The position numbers were made by a program, and so were the translations under genes. The notes under the pieces are model-generated. The model was given only the letters and a program-made list of their open reading frames with translations, did no database searches and was not told where the DNA came from. Shown piece after piece: positions 13,013 through 23,029 of a stretch of 64,000 nucleotides of DNA. Numbering within the stretch: the first letter of the stretch is position 1; each line of letters starts with the position of its first letter. The stretch comes from Micropterus salmoides (Eukaryota > Chordata > Actinopteri > Centrarchiformes > Centrarchidae), in NCBI RefSeq assembly GCF_014851395.1, contig NW_024044681.1, positions 23,623,036 through 23,687,035 on the forward strand, read 5' to 3'.

Positions 13013-14445
13013 TCGAGTCAATCAGACATAGTCTGTTACATAGAGAGAGAAACATTGTTCTTTTATTTCAGTCGACCTGTTTCTGACGCATATTGCATGG
13101 TGTGGCACAAATTGTTACAACTTACCCCAGCATGTGTTTCAACCTACCACTGTAATAGGGGTAGGTTGGGTAGGAATACCATGACTTTGACATCAACTCA
13201 CGAGGTCTGTGATATTTTTGTAGAGTAAACAAATGTGGGTACTTTGTATAAACGTTTGAAAACTCTAGCTAAAAAATGTTATAGTAACCTTAAAGCTTTA
13301 AGCTAGAGTATATAAAGTATAGTAAATTATAGTTAAGTGTTATAGTTGCTGAAGCAAAAAGTGTTACAACCATACCCGGTCTCCCCTATTGTTTTGAACA
13401 TTACTCAATCTACTCCACAGAGGGGAAGTAAACAGCTGCCTTTTAGGCTTGCAGCTGCTCCCCTGTACATTAACTGAATCCCTAGTAAATATAATTACTG
13501 CAACTAATAGCTTTCCTAATCTATATATAGGCTGTACTTCCAGGACATTTACCAATGTGCTCAGATTGATAGGTGGGTAAAATGTAGACTCTCTTTTGAG
13601 AGGTAATGCAGAGACGGAGAAGGGAGGAACAACAACATGGCAGAACATAAGAAGAAAAAAAACAGATTGTTTGAAGTCATTATTAAGGATTTGTAGTTGT
13701 AAGCTGGCACGCAGGAGCAGGAGATATCAGAGCAGAGGAACTTTGGAGAAGGCCTGGCTGACCTGGTTAGCTGGAGCTGGTTTAACTCCCATGGGAAACC
13801 TGTGTGTTGCAGCACTACTCACATCACTACAGTAGCTTCTTAGAAACTCTATTGCACTTCCCTGTCTCTCACGTGTGTGTGGGGTATATTTTGTTATGTC
13901 TTTTATTTATGTGAATCCACATCACCCACACACTTGCTTGAGTTTTCCTTAAGAAACACTGGATAAATAATGCAAGCTATTAAAGTGGAATGGAATGCTT
14001 TAACACATACACAGGCCACACACAAACACGCACACACAAACACGCACGGTTAGCGTTAGTTATTTTTTTCTACCTCTGCCCTCCTCCCCGTTTTCTTTTT
14101 TCCTCCACTCTTCTACTAGCTCTCATCTTTTCCGCTGTCCTGCCCAGGGTGTATTGTTGATTGTTTTTTGGGGGAAAAGACTAAAAACGCCATTTAGTTG
14201 GAAAGCTGCAGGTGTAGGGATGAAAGGGAGGAGAATGCTCGACAAAAGAGAGTAAGCTATAGTCATGGACTTGAAAGAAGGATGAATCCCTTTCTTCTTC
14301 CCTTTATCCTTTATAGCTGTGATCTCCAGTGAGCTGCTGCCCACTGAGACAATCTGCGGTCCTGATGCCTGAGAGATTACCTATTGCCATCATTACAAAA
14401 TCCCCCTTATAAGCTCCCTTATTTCTGTATGGGGATATAAGTAGC

Positions 14446-14748
14446 ATGCAGCAATCCACACACACACAAACATACACACATCAGCATGTTAATGCGCAAG
14501 AGAGCATGCAACATGCTGACAATCCTTCAGTCCCTCCTGCTGGAAGTATGTTCTCTGCTCGACCTACTAGAATGCCACGGAAACACAATGCTCTAAATAG
14601 ACTGGGGTCTATAGATGGTTTGAAAATACAAGCTAGCAGCCTGGCGATGACTGGAGCACTAACAATCACAGGGAGCTTGCGTTGTTTGATGCCAAATGGT
14701 CCCTTGAGGGTGAGGCTCACCGGTCAGCTCCCTACAGAGACACAGTGA
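14446..14748 (+). other. 100-codon open frame, unidentified
   Basis: The frame begins in a CA-rich run (Q-S-T-H-T-Q-T-Y-T-H-Q-H) and continues through ordinary-looking sequence to L-T-G-Q-L-P-T-E-T-Q. A minus-strand frame of 79 codons overlaps it. No domain, splice context or family is recognised. Most likely non-coding. Confidence 0.1.
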
Positions 14749-15385
14749 ACACTTTGCCAATTTGCCACCATTCTCGCCTTTCTAATGCAACACAGCACAA
14801 ACATGCCTTTGTTCACTGACCTTTGAATAATTCAACTCGAGCTAAATGCTATGACACATTTTTGATCAAAGTCTCACTATCAAGCAGAAGAGGCATTTTC
14901 CAGATGCTATGTGTTCCTCTCCAGTGAGGATAAAAGCTTCCCTTCACACCACGATCTCTGACTAACAGTAGGGATAAAGCCACAAAATAGAAAATCCCTC
15001 TTAAATATATGATAATCCATATGTTTGAATTAAAGAGCGCACCTGAATAAAGTATTACTGGCTCATAACTCCTTATCCTGTAGGGATTTGACCTCTGCAC
15101 AGGGTAAAAAATGAAGCTTGTGTTATCTGGAAGTATTCCTTGGAAATCTCCTGTCCCTTCACCCTGTGACGAATGGCAACAGATTACAGGTTAGTGACCA
15201 GACATACGCATCCACTTCAAAGCTTTGTCTGGAGGAAGCCATTTGTTACCCCCAAGGCATCTATCACAATATAACTTCACCTTCTAAACTATTCATTTGA
15301 AGAAGCAGTGGAAACAAAAAGCATCTGCTGAGTTATAGGCTGTACATGGACTGTCCATCATCCAACGGCAGCACCTGTTTTACAG

Positions 15386-15453
15386 TGTGTGGTGTGTGTG
15401 TGTGTGTGTGCGCGTGTGTGTGTAGATGTGTGTCTGTGTACGTGTGTGTGTGT
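15386..15453. repeat. (TG)n microsatellite, interrupted
   Basis: GT runs interrupted by gcgc, tagat and tctg steps. Confidence 0.95.
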
Positions 15454-15601
15454 CCATCATCCTATAGCAATTCTTGTTTGACTTTTCTTGTTGGGGAGAT
15501 TCATGATTTCGATATCCCTCAGGTGTTTTGTTGAAATTGAAATGTGCTTCTCGAGCCCAGGGGGAATTTCTTAAAGGCTTTAAATGGCAAAATGTTGTGG
15601 G

Positions 15602-15638
15602 CTGTGTGTGTGGGGGGGGGGGGGGGGGGGGGGGGGGG
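15602..15638. repeat. (TG)n run joined to a 27-base G homopolymer
   Basis: A short ctgtgtgtgtgt run passes directly into 27 consecutive G residues (15612-15638). Such a run can form G-quadruplexes on the plus strand. Its written length may also be affected by sequencing or assembly. Confidence 0.95.
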
Positions 15639-17949
15639 TTTGTGCGGGTGTACGTGCATGCACATTTGTTTTTGAGGTGAAAGGGCAGTTTTTATGAGAC
15701 CATAGTCAAACCTACACTTGTCTTTTATCTTCTCTTCTCTGGTCTGCTCCTAGTTCGTCTTTGCCTCTCTTCTTTTTACACCATCCATTGCACTATGATG
15801 AATAAAAACGTTGCATACTATATTACCCCACAGTAACATGATATGAGTGAATTGAAGATTTCTGCGATAGGGCACTGCCATAGTTATAGTCCAGAGGGTG
15901 TCTTAAAAGGGATTAATCAGATGTGTTTGGTGCTCCTGTCTTGTCAGAACATCCTCATCAATAATTTATCGAGTGCCAAATGGAAAAGTCAAATAATAAG
16001 TGTTAGCTGATAAGTTTAGACAGTTATGCAAAAATGCAGAATTCTGAATAGTTCCAAAGGTCATAATTCATGTTGACTCTCCTTTTTATTTATGCTGTGT
16101 GGAGGGGGTAGTGGGAGGGTTTGGATCTTTGTCAGGCTCGTGCTTTGATAACATGAGACAAAGAGCTTGTGGTTTTAGCTGTGCTTCAAACCCACAGGCT
16201 TAAAAGCAAGGTTCACTTTTGGGGTTAAATATTTAAGAAAACAAATTATTTTTTGCCATCCAGGAAAAACTGTCATAACTTTGATGTTTAATATCTCAGA
16301 ACTGTGCTCCATCCAGATAAAATGTGATAGTTCCAAGCTCACCATTTGTCTAGCAGAGTCCCAGTTAATTAACATGATATATGAAACTACTCTACCCACG
16401 GGGATAAGATCACAGGACACGATTCTGTGCAGTACATACTGCATAGTGTCACTTGTTCCTGATGAGGTCTGCCGTGTTCGTGGGAAGGTGTGATATATGG
16501 CAATGTAGGTGTGCGTTCAGTGAATAAAACGTGTGAGGTATGTATTTGGTACCATGTTTTGCAGTGTTTCTGCTGTGTGCATATGAATGTCCAAAAATAT
16601 GTGTAGTTGTATTGAGTAGTCCAATGCCATAGAACAAACTTGTTCTTTATTCTGTGGCAGATGTTCATACAAAATCTGTATCACAGTTGAAACATAGCTG
16701 TCACCAACAGTTTAATCACCACTCTAAGCAAATACTCATGGTTGGTTAGCATATACTAGATTGCAAATAACCATAGCAACAATGAGCTTAAAACTATGTC
16801 AATGGTCAAACCTTGACCAGTTGATTCAACTTATTAATGCTCTTTGGGCATTTGTGAAAATGCCTTTTCCAGTGTTCGCACTGTATCCTGTGTCACTGTA
16901 CATTTTCCATCACTTCTGCTTAAGAAACATTCAAATATTATAAAATAATTAGCAATTAGTTGCCTAGAGAAGAGAATTAATAACGCCTTCTTGTTTCAAT
17001 TCTGCATCTCCTGTAAACAAAGCAAAGAAGAAAAAAGTATTACTTACTGTATGTGTAACTGTTCCCACCCATGCCCTGCAACCCAACATGGCATATGATG
17101 TTGCACCGACTTTGATATGACCCTGTTATAGTCAGGGGGAGTCCTTGATTCCCAGAGGGCACAGAGTAGATGTGTCAGTAAAGAAATCTATATACATTTT
17201 TGACCATTTAATATCTGACTCCTTGTTTTTTTTCCTGTCCATTTGTAATTCTGTTACAGAATTACAAATAATTCTGTTCATTTGCATTCTTTGTTAATTA
17301 CAGATTTTAAATGTATTTTCTCTATTTATGTGTTTGTGAATCAATACACATTTGCCAACTAAAGCCAAAAGCCAATTTGTCTATTACCATTTTGATGCAG
17401 GTTATGTCATGAAGGACCACTGAATTGCCAAGGGCGCAGACGGGAAAAGCATACTTGATCTACACCTGTACAAAAACAAGGCCCAAAATGGTGGCAATTC
17501 ATCAGGTGCAAAGCTCCTATATGTTCACTGTGTTTTTAGCTGGAGGCCATTGGAAGTCAGCAGTAAACTGTGAATCCCTCGAGTCATTATCCTTGCGAAT
17601 TGCCTATGAGATGACATTGTCACCACAACACAAATTATTCTCACAATTCCATTAAATATTCTCAATTCTTGACCTTCATCAAAATAAAAACTATTATGTA
17701 TCTTTTTTAAGCCAGGCCACAGGTCTTACAATGCTGACATGTTCTATTTGTATTTGACAAAATGGCTATTTTTATAATTGATATATAGAACCTATACTGC
17801 ACCAACAAGAGCTGTTGTTCACACATGGTCTGGTGATGGTGATTCACCAGATATGGTTATTTTCAGGATTAAAAATAAAAGATAATCTGGAAATCGTTCA
17901 CTCTGAAACCATAAACCCTGCTTTAGATCATCTTTGGTAAGGATGTAAG

Positions 17950-17988
17950 GTGTGTGTGTGGGGTGTGTGTGTGTGTGTGTGTGTGTGT
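17950..17988. repeat. (TG)n microsatellite
   Basis: About 18 GT units with one ggg interruption near the start. Confidence 0.95.
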
Positions 17989-18521
17989 TTTATGGGCCTT
18001 TGGGTTATGAGCAGATGATTCTACCATGGACAGGCTATGTATGTGTAATTGTGTTAAGGAGTGGAAATCAAATATGCTAGATTAAATGACAAAACAAACA
18101 GATGTGTGTCTGCCTGTAATGTGAGAAAACAAGGACGAAGTAGACAGATCTAATAAAGCAGGCAGTATGGTGGCAATAAGCTGAGTTAAGTAAGCTTGAT
18201 TCCATCTATTAACACTGTTTACCATCTCTTTTATTACCCTGAGATGAATTGCGGCCCTTAGCAAAAGCTGTGCTAAATCAAATAAGATTTAAATACATTT
18301 GCTGCTAAATCAAATAAGATTTGCTTGTATTCATTCTGAGCTATTTTTATGCTGATGATTCTTTTGAAATCAAAACAGTCACAAATGTGTTCAGTGGTTG
18401 CGATGAATATATGTCACAATATATATTTTCCTCAATGTGTACGTGTTGATTGATGGCTTTATGTACAGCCAAGTCATAAGGTGACAAAGAGTGTGTTAAG
18501 GTTTTAGAGCAATCTGCTCAC

Positions 18522-18720
18522 CGGTGGAATATTGGTTGGATTCCAAGGGCCCGGAGTACATCAAACATATGGCAAAACAGCTGCTGCTGTACCAGAGATA
18601 AGCTAAACTCTCCATCATGCCATGTGACAGCACAGAGAGCCACGTTGCACACATCAATCTCCATAGGCTTTTTGCTGCACGTCAGACTCTGAATATATCT
18701 GCCACGGTGAAAAAGGTAGC
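18522..18720 (-). other. Candidate minus-strand exon, unidentified (199 nt)
   Basis: On the minus strand a pyrimidine-rich run of about 150 nt ends in cccctcag and is followed by 199 nt that are open in one frame for 65 codons. The segment ends at a consensus donor, gtgagc. The peptide runs from about Y-L-F-H-R-G-R-Y-I-Q-S-L through M-E-I-D-V-C-N-V-A-L-C to L-G-I-Q-P-I-F-H. It has no repeats and no low complexity and is not recognised. The frame would enter in phase 1 and leave in phase 2. An open frame of this length arises by chance often enough that this is weak; the paired splice signals are the reason to list it. Confidence 0.2.
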
Positions 18721-18950
18721 CTGAGGGGGCAAGGAAACACAGAAGGGGAAAGAAGGATGTGGGCAAAGAAAGGGTTAATAGGGAGGGAGAGCGAATGTGA
18801 AAAGGCAGGTGAGACAAACTCCTGAATGAGCATAAGTTGAAGGGAGAAGAAAAGAGATGGAAAGGAAGAGGAAAACAGGAAGGATGTTGCAATTGAACAC
18901 ATGTCCTCCCAGGAGAGGTATACCCTAAGGGAATACCGTGATCACTGCAT

Positions 18951-18974
18951 TGTGTGTGTGTGTGTGTGTATGTG
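18951..18974. repeat. (TG)n microsatellite
   Basis: A GT tract of about 11 units ending in tatgtg. Confidence 0.9.
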
Positions 18975-19279
18975 TCACAGTAGGTGGTGTCTGTATGAAC
19001 TATCACACAGTTTATTTATGACGGCTCCCCACTGACGGTTGTAGAGACAGAGAATAACCTACTCACGTCTCTGAGCTTTTCCGTTCACCTTTCATTCTCT
19101 TAGATAAGGCGCGTGTGTGTTTACATATACACATTGCTTAGACCAATAGCCTGAGGCCTGGTTTAGGTTAATACCAGGAAAAAGTGGTTTATATGCGTCT
19201 TCCTGTTCACATCACAATTATCTAAAATAAAATATGTTCAATAAGTGTCTTAAGGTGAGAGTGTATTGAAGTTTCTGTA

Positions 19280-19301
19280 AATATATATATATATATATAT
19301 A
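19280..19301. repeat. (AT)n microsatellite
   Basis: About 10 AT units followed by agtagtag. Confidence 0.95.
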
Positions 19302-19493
19302 GTAGTAGCACTTTAAATGAACAAAAGAATCTTGAATTGTCTTGAATGTCAATCTCCTAAAAAAAACATTTCTTGTCCATCATAGAAACATTGTGGACAT
19401 AATAACTGTAATACTGAGTACTTTATTTCTTCTTGTTACTTGACTTTCATTAAAGAGGAATCTCAGGAGAGTGTATTAGGTTCAAATAATGTA

Positions 19494-20442
19494 GGACGGG
19501 AGGACGGGGTTGGTTGTCACATTCATTAGATCTCGCTCCCTAGAGGGTGCTGTTAAGAGATGTTAGTACCGACGTCTTTAGAATTGAGGTCAGAGGTCAC
19601 CTAAAAGGTAATTTCAGGAGTCAGGCACTTGACATTGAGGTGAGAAGACTTTAATGTGTTTATGTCAAAATGTAAATATCTAGCTCATTTTTTGTTATAA
19701 TAAATTATAATAAAACAATAATTACCATTAAAAAGTATGAATGGAGAGCTATAGTTTAGATTTTCTTTGCAGGGCTACAACAAGTGGTTGTTAGTTTAGT
19801 CGCTAGCAAAACAAAAACCAAGTTGGGGATGCTTGTGAAATTCTCTTCGAGGCTGGTTGTCACATGTGAGATCCCCCTTCTCAAACAGCTGGTGCATCTT
19901 GTGGAAGCAGGGGGCACACAAAGACTGCACACCTGGACTGTCAATGTATATCTGTGAAAACTGGGTCACTGATAGTGAGTGACTGACATAGGGATGAGCT
20001 GACTATTATTGTTTGTTGTATTGTTCTTTATATTGTAATATAAAAGATAAAAAATACATTAAAGGAATGATTTTTCTTGCTTCTAGATGTAGGAGATGTG
20101 TTGGGTTGTTGCATTTCAACAATATTAATCGTTTAAAACATTTTTTTTTTTAAATTGGGTCATTTTAAAAAAATGTTTCTCCATTAAAATAACATAGGGA
20201 CAAACAACCCTTATAGTGTGTGGCTACCAACAACGCAGTGGGGATAGTTGGTCACAAGTGCACGAGACATATTTGACAGTCTATATTGTTTGAACAGAAT
20301 AAGCTTAATCAGATTAAGGTCACTCCATTCCTACCTGACACTTAAGGCTTCCATTACACTTTAAAAGGGAATCTACTAACGATACAGTTTTTAAGAGGTT
20401 CAAAAGAAGGTAAAAAGTGTGACTTCCAACCCCAGTCTCCGC
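19494..20442. mobile_element. 0.95-kb TA-flanked TIR element, non-autonomous
   Basis: The left end ggacgggaggacggggttgg, followed by ttgtcac, pairs with the inverted right end, which read in reverse is gcggagactggggttggaag followed by tcac. TA lies outside both ends (19492-19493 and 20443-20444). Related gttggtcac/ggttgtcac motifs recur inside (near 19855-19862 and 20248-20255), as subterminal repeats would. No transposase frame is visible. The end sequence and TA flanks resemble those of the element at 11315-13386, so the two may belong to related families. Confidence 0.7.
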
Positions 20443-20760
20443 TATATTAAATAGCCAAATCTGATGCCGCTCAGGGGCCAGTTTATTTCATATCTTTAGT
20501 GTATTCTGTTGAATCAGGAGTACTGAGAGCATGTGAGAGGTGGCCATTGTGTAATCCATCGGGAATACTCTGCTCTTGGCATGGTAAAATGAGAGAGTGG
20601 AATGCAAAGTGTTTTATTCAATTTCGGCTTGCCAGGACTTACCGAACTGTTGTGTTGGTTGCCTGGTAACTGTAATACTTTGAGATACAAGTGCAGAGAG
20701 TGTAAGGAGTAAGTCTCACCATTTTTCTCTTTTCTTCGCTGCTTGTAGTATCTCTCCCTC

Positions 20761-20797
20761 TGTCTCTCCCTCTCTCTCTCTCTCTCTCTCCCCCCCC
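20761..20797. repeat. (CT)n microsatellite with C run
   Basis: A CT tract of about 13 units preceded by tgtctctccc and ending in seven to eight C residues. Confidence 0.95.
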
Positions 20798-21843
20798 TAT
20801 AGCTGTATGTATGCTCAGCTGTTGTTACAAGTGAATAGTTGTAGAAATATCTATGTTTTTTTCTACCCCCCCCCCCTCCTTGAGTATTGACTGGGAGATC
20901 ACAGAGCCACAGTTGTGACAGGGAACTCATACTTTGACAGCAGGGATGAAAGGCCGGAATAGAGAGAGGTCAGACTTTGCTGAGGGAATATTTCACAAAG
21001 CCATCAGTCTCATGTAGGAAGCAGTGTGGGTAGAGATGTGATATTCAGTGCCCTGTTTCTCTGTGGGTCGCTCTCCCTCTTGACCGGTGACACAGCAGCA
21101 AGGTGTGAATTTTTCACCAGCTGCCAGTGTGTGCGCTTGGGTAAGAGAGGAATAGTCTAGCTTTGTGCTCACAATAATTTTGATTGTTTTTGCTTTAAGT
21201 CCCTTTCTCATTTACCCCCTGCGGTGTGCCACTGAATATGCTGTGATGCTATGCAGTGAAGACCAAAAATGTGTGCAAATGAAGTTTCACTAAACAATCA
21301 CAGGAAATTCTCTCTTTCACTTTCACACTTCCTCACTCTATCAGTCTTGCACCTTTGCGAGCTGTGAAATAACACTAACAAAACATAATAATCATTTCCA
21401 ACAGCTACTTAAAATTGGTTATCAGGATTCCGTGGGACTCGATATATAATCAACACAATATATATGTGAGAGTTGAGAGAGTGATCGGACTGTCCAGCAG
21501 CTGGCTTGTCGCTGCTTTCCGGGAAAACTTTTTGCTCCCTCTCTCACAGTGAATTCAGACCTATTTACAGTATGTTGATCAGCTGAAATGGAAATTTCCA
21601 TAGTTGGTGTGTGCAGACCAAGTGATTTATTAATCTGTAATCGAAAAGCAAGCACAGTCAGTTTTATAACTTGCAGACTCGGCATCTGCAGTTATATTCT
21701 CTTTGTTCTTCCCTTCTCATTCTTTTTCAGGTGCCGTCTCTTAGAACTGTACAGGTTTTCAGGCTCACTGGAGGAATTCCAATAGATCCATCAATTTGGC
21801 AAAGCAGTGTGTGTGAAGCATAAGAGTCATTCCCTCGGGATAT

Positions 21844-21900
21844 GCACACAAATACACAGACACACACATATACACACACACACACATACACACACACACT
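21844..21900. repeat. (CA)n microsatellite, compound
   Basis: CA runs alternating with cata steps over about 57 bp. Confidence 0.95.
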
Positions 21901-22086
21901 AACAGACCATCTATGTTGTTTATTTGGCTCTCCTCTGTGTTTTTTTACCAGCAGGGTGTCTCAGAGGTGATGCTCTTGTTGTTAGTTAGGTCCTCTGTGT
22001 CTCTGGTCCCTTTGCCTTTATTTATCGGCCTATATGGTTTTCCCTCACATATCATGGCATATCCTCTGCTAGACAGTTCTGCCTGT

Positions 22087-22376
22087 TAGAGCTGAACAAT
22101 TAATCGTTTTCAAATCCAAATTTCGATTTGAAAGAACGCGATTAGGTAATTGTAAAGATGCCAAATAAAATGTAGGTTAATTATACAGTGCATCTGACCC
22201 GTTTTAAACAGTCATGCAGTTACAAATTCATTCCGTTGTCATCCTTGTGAGACAGACCTGCTCGCCAATCACAAGCTCCGTGCCTTTTATGGTCCTACTC
22301 ACCAATCAGAGCGAGTAATCGCAATATCTGGAAGAAAAATCGCAATTAGATTTTTTCCCCAAATCGTTCAGCCCTA
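22087..22376. mobile_element. 290-bp hAT-type MITE with perfect 8-bp target duplication
   Basis: The ends tagagctgaacaatt and (reverse complement of the right end) tagggctgaacgatt are inverted repeats matching at 13 of 15 bases. The octamer ctgcctgt flanks the element on both sides (22079-22086 and 22377-22384), the 8-bp duplication that defines hAT insertions. The body contains the aatcgcaa/caaatcg motifs typical of this abundant fish family. It lies about 0.6 kb upstream of the cadm2 microexon. It codes for nothing. Confidence 0.92.
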
Positions 22377-22919
22377 CTGCCTGTGCTTTCCAGTGCTGTC
22401 AGTCACAGCCTAATATGATGGTGCACAGACTACAGCATGACAGTCTGTCCTGAGCGCACACACACACACTCCCACATGCATACAAAAGACCAATCATTAC
22501 TTCCTGTATATTCACATACAACTGAAGCCATATAGATATCAGCTAAAATAAGATAGTCAACTGTAAAAACTCTGTAATTTCCACTAGAAATCAAATGAAG
22601 CACATCATTCATTAATCAGTAACATGATATCTACAGTATGCCCATATCCTTATGGGTCTTGCAACCTCATTAGAAAGCAACAAGCTTCCTTGCATGATCC
22701 AGATGATGTGACGCGGCTAATTAAAAGGTGCCAGACTGTAAGGTCTCAATTTGCTGACGAGCTAAATCAGGATGTTCCCTTTCAGGGTTGAACGATCGGA
22801 GGGTTTCAGCACTCATGATTGACATTCAAGATAAAGACAATGCTGTTTCTGCATATACGCGACAGATAAAGGCACACTGTTCTTCCCACAGTTATCTAAT
22901 CAGCTGCTCTGTCTTCTGT

Positions 22920-23002
22920 GTTTGTTCTTTTTCCTCTCTGTTTTCTGGCATCTGCCTCTCTTGCTGTCCATCCAACCCCTCTTGTCTACTTGGGGACTCC
23001 AG
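22920..23002 (+). promoter_or_regulatory. Upstream splice-control region of the cadm2 microexon
   Basis: A long pyrimidine-rich tract covers roughly 22915-22990, with CU-rich runs such as ttcctctctg (22931-22940) that fit PTB-type binding. Two UGC trinucleotides lie at 22953-22955 and 22962-22964, about 40-50 nt before the exon. The bases next to the acceptor are interrupted by purines (ggggac at 22992-22997) before the final ccag, so the acceptor looks weak and the usable tract is displaced upstream. This layout is what is known for microexons controlled by SRRM4 (UGC) against PTBP1 (CU-rich). A possible Rbfox hexamer, tgcatg, lies at 23397-23402, within 400 nt downstream. The motifs are seen; their use is inferred. 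Confidence 0.45.
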
Positions 23003-23029
23003 TGATGGCTTCGAAGGGCAAAGTTCGAG
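23003..23029 (+). CDS. cadm2: cadm2 27-nt cassette microexon, N-terminal linker
   Basis: This 27-nt exon sits between a ccag acceptor and a gtgagt donor. Read in phase 1 (one base supplied by the upstream exon, giving V or another codon ending in TG), it encodes x-M-A-S-K-G-K-V-R and leaves a G that joins GC of the next exon to make Gly. From memory, some mammalian CADM2 isoforms carry an extra nine residues, AAASKNKVK, at exactly this point between the signal peptide and the mature start GSQGQF. Length, phase and the ASKxKV core all agree. The inserted residues are basic and would lie at or just after the signal-peptidase site, so inclusion could change cleavage or the extreme N-terminus. 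The next exon is 10.1 kb downstream. The exon is symmetrical, so skipping keeps the frame. Its ATG has G at -3 and G at +4, so it could also serve as a start if a nearby promoter existed; none is seen. Confidence 0.75.

Larger units (their letters stand above)
11315..13386. mobile_element. 2.07-kb TA-flanked TIR transposon, non-autonomous, carrying nested elements
   Basis: The left end reads ggggagaccgggtatg followed by tttgtaac (11315-11338). The right end (13363-13386) is its reverse complement with one mismatch in 24. TA dinucleotides flank both ends (11313-11314 and 13387-13388), the duplication expected of Tc1/mariner and some other TIR transposons. Near both ends lie gttgtaacaa-type motifs (11349-11358, and the reverse form near 13111-13121), which could be subterminal binding sites. 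No transposase frame is recognised. At least one further MITE (about 11371-12207) has inserted into it. The near-identical TIRs show the ends have stayed intact. Confidence 0.85.
1..23002. other. Non-coding DNA upstream of the first recognisable cadm2 exon (probably a large 5' intron)
   Basis: No frame in this stretch is recognised as protein coding. The open frames are short, lack codon bias and often run through microsatellites. CADM genes in vertebrates have a very long first intron after the signal-peptide exon, so the simplest reading is that this is that intron; this is an inference. A hydrophobic signal-peptide exon ending in phase 1 was looked for on the plus strand and not found, and no CpG-island-like first exon is visible. 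The GC-richer patch around 11640-11830 lies inside a repeat. The stretch holds the transposons, microsatellites and two exon-like candidates listed separately. The remaining parts (about 1-580, 660-8170, 8240-9150, 9430-11310, 13390-14440, 14750-15380, 15640-17940, 20800-21840) show nothing that could be supported. Confidence 0.6.

Noticed and set aside
18518..19006. 162-codon minus-strand frame taken as a whole gene
   Set aside because: Its first 90 codons are translation of a pyrimidine tract and a TG microsatellite. Only the last 65 codons, between splice-like sites, are kept as a weak exon candidate.
20514..20930. 138-codon minus-strand frame rich in R-E
   Set aside because: The R-E-R-E run is translation of the CT microsatellite; the rest is unrecognised.
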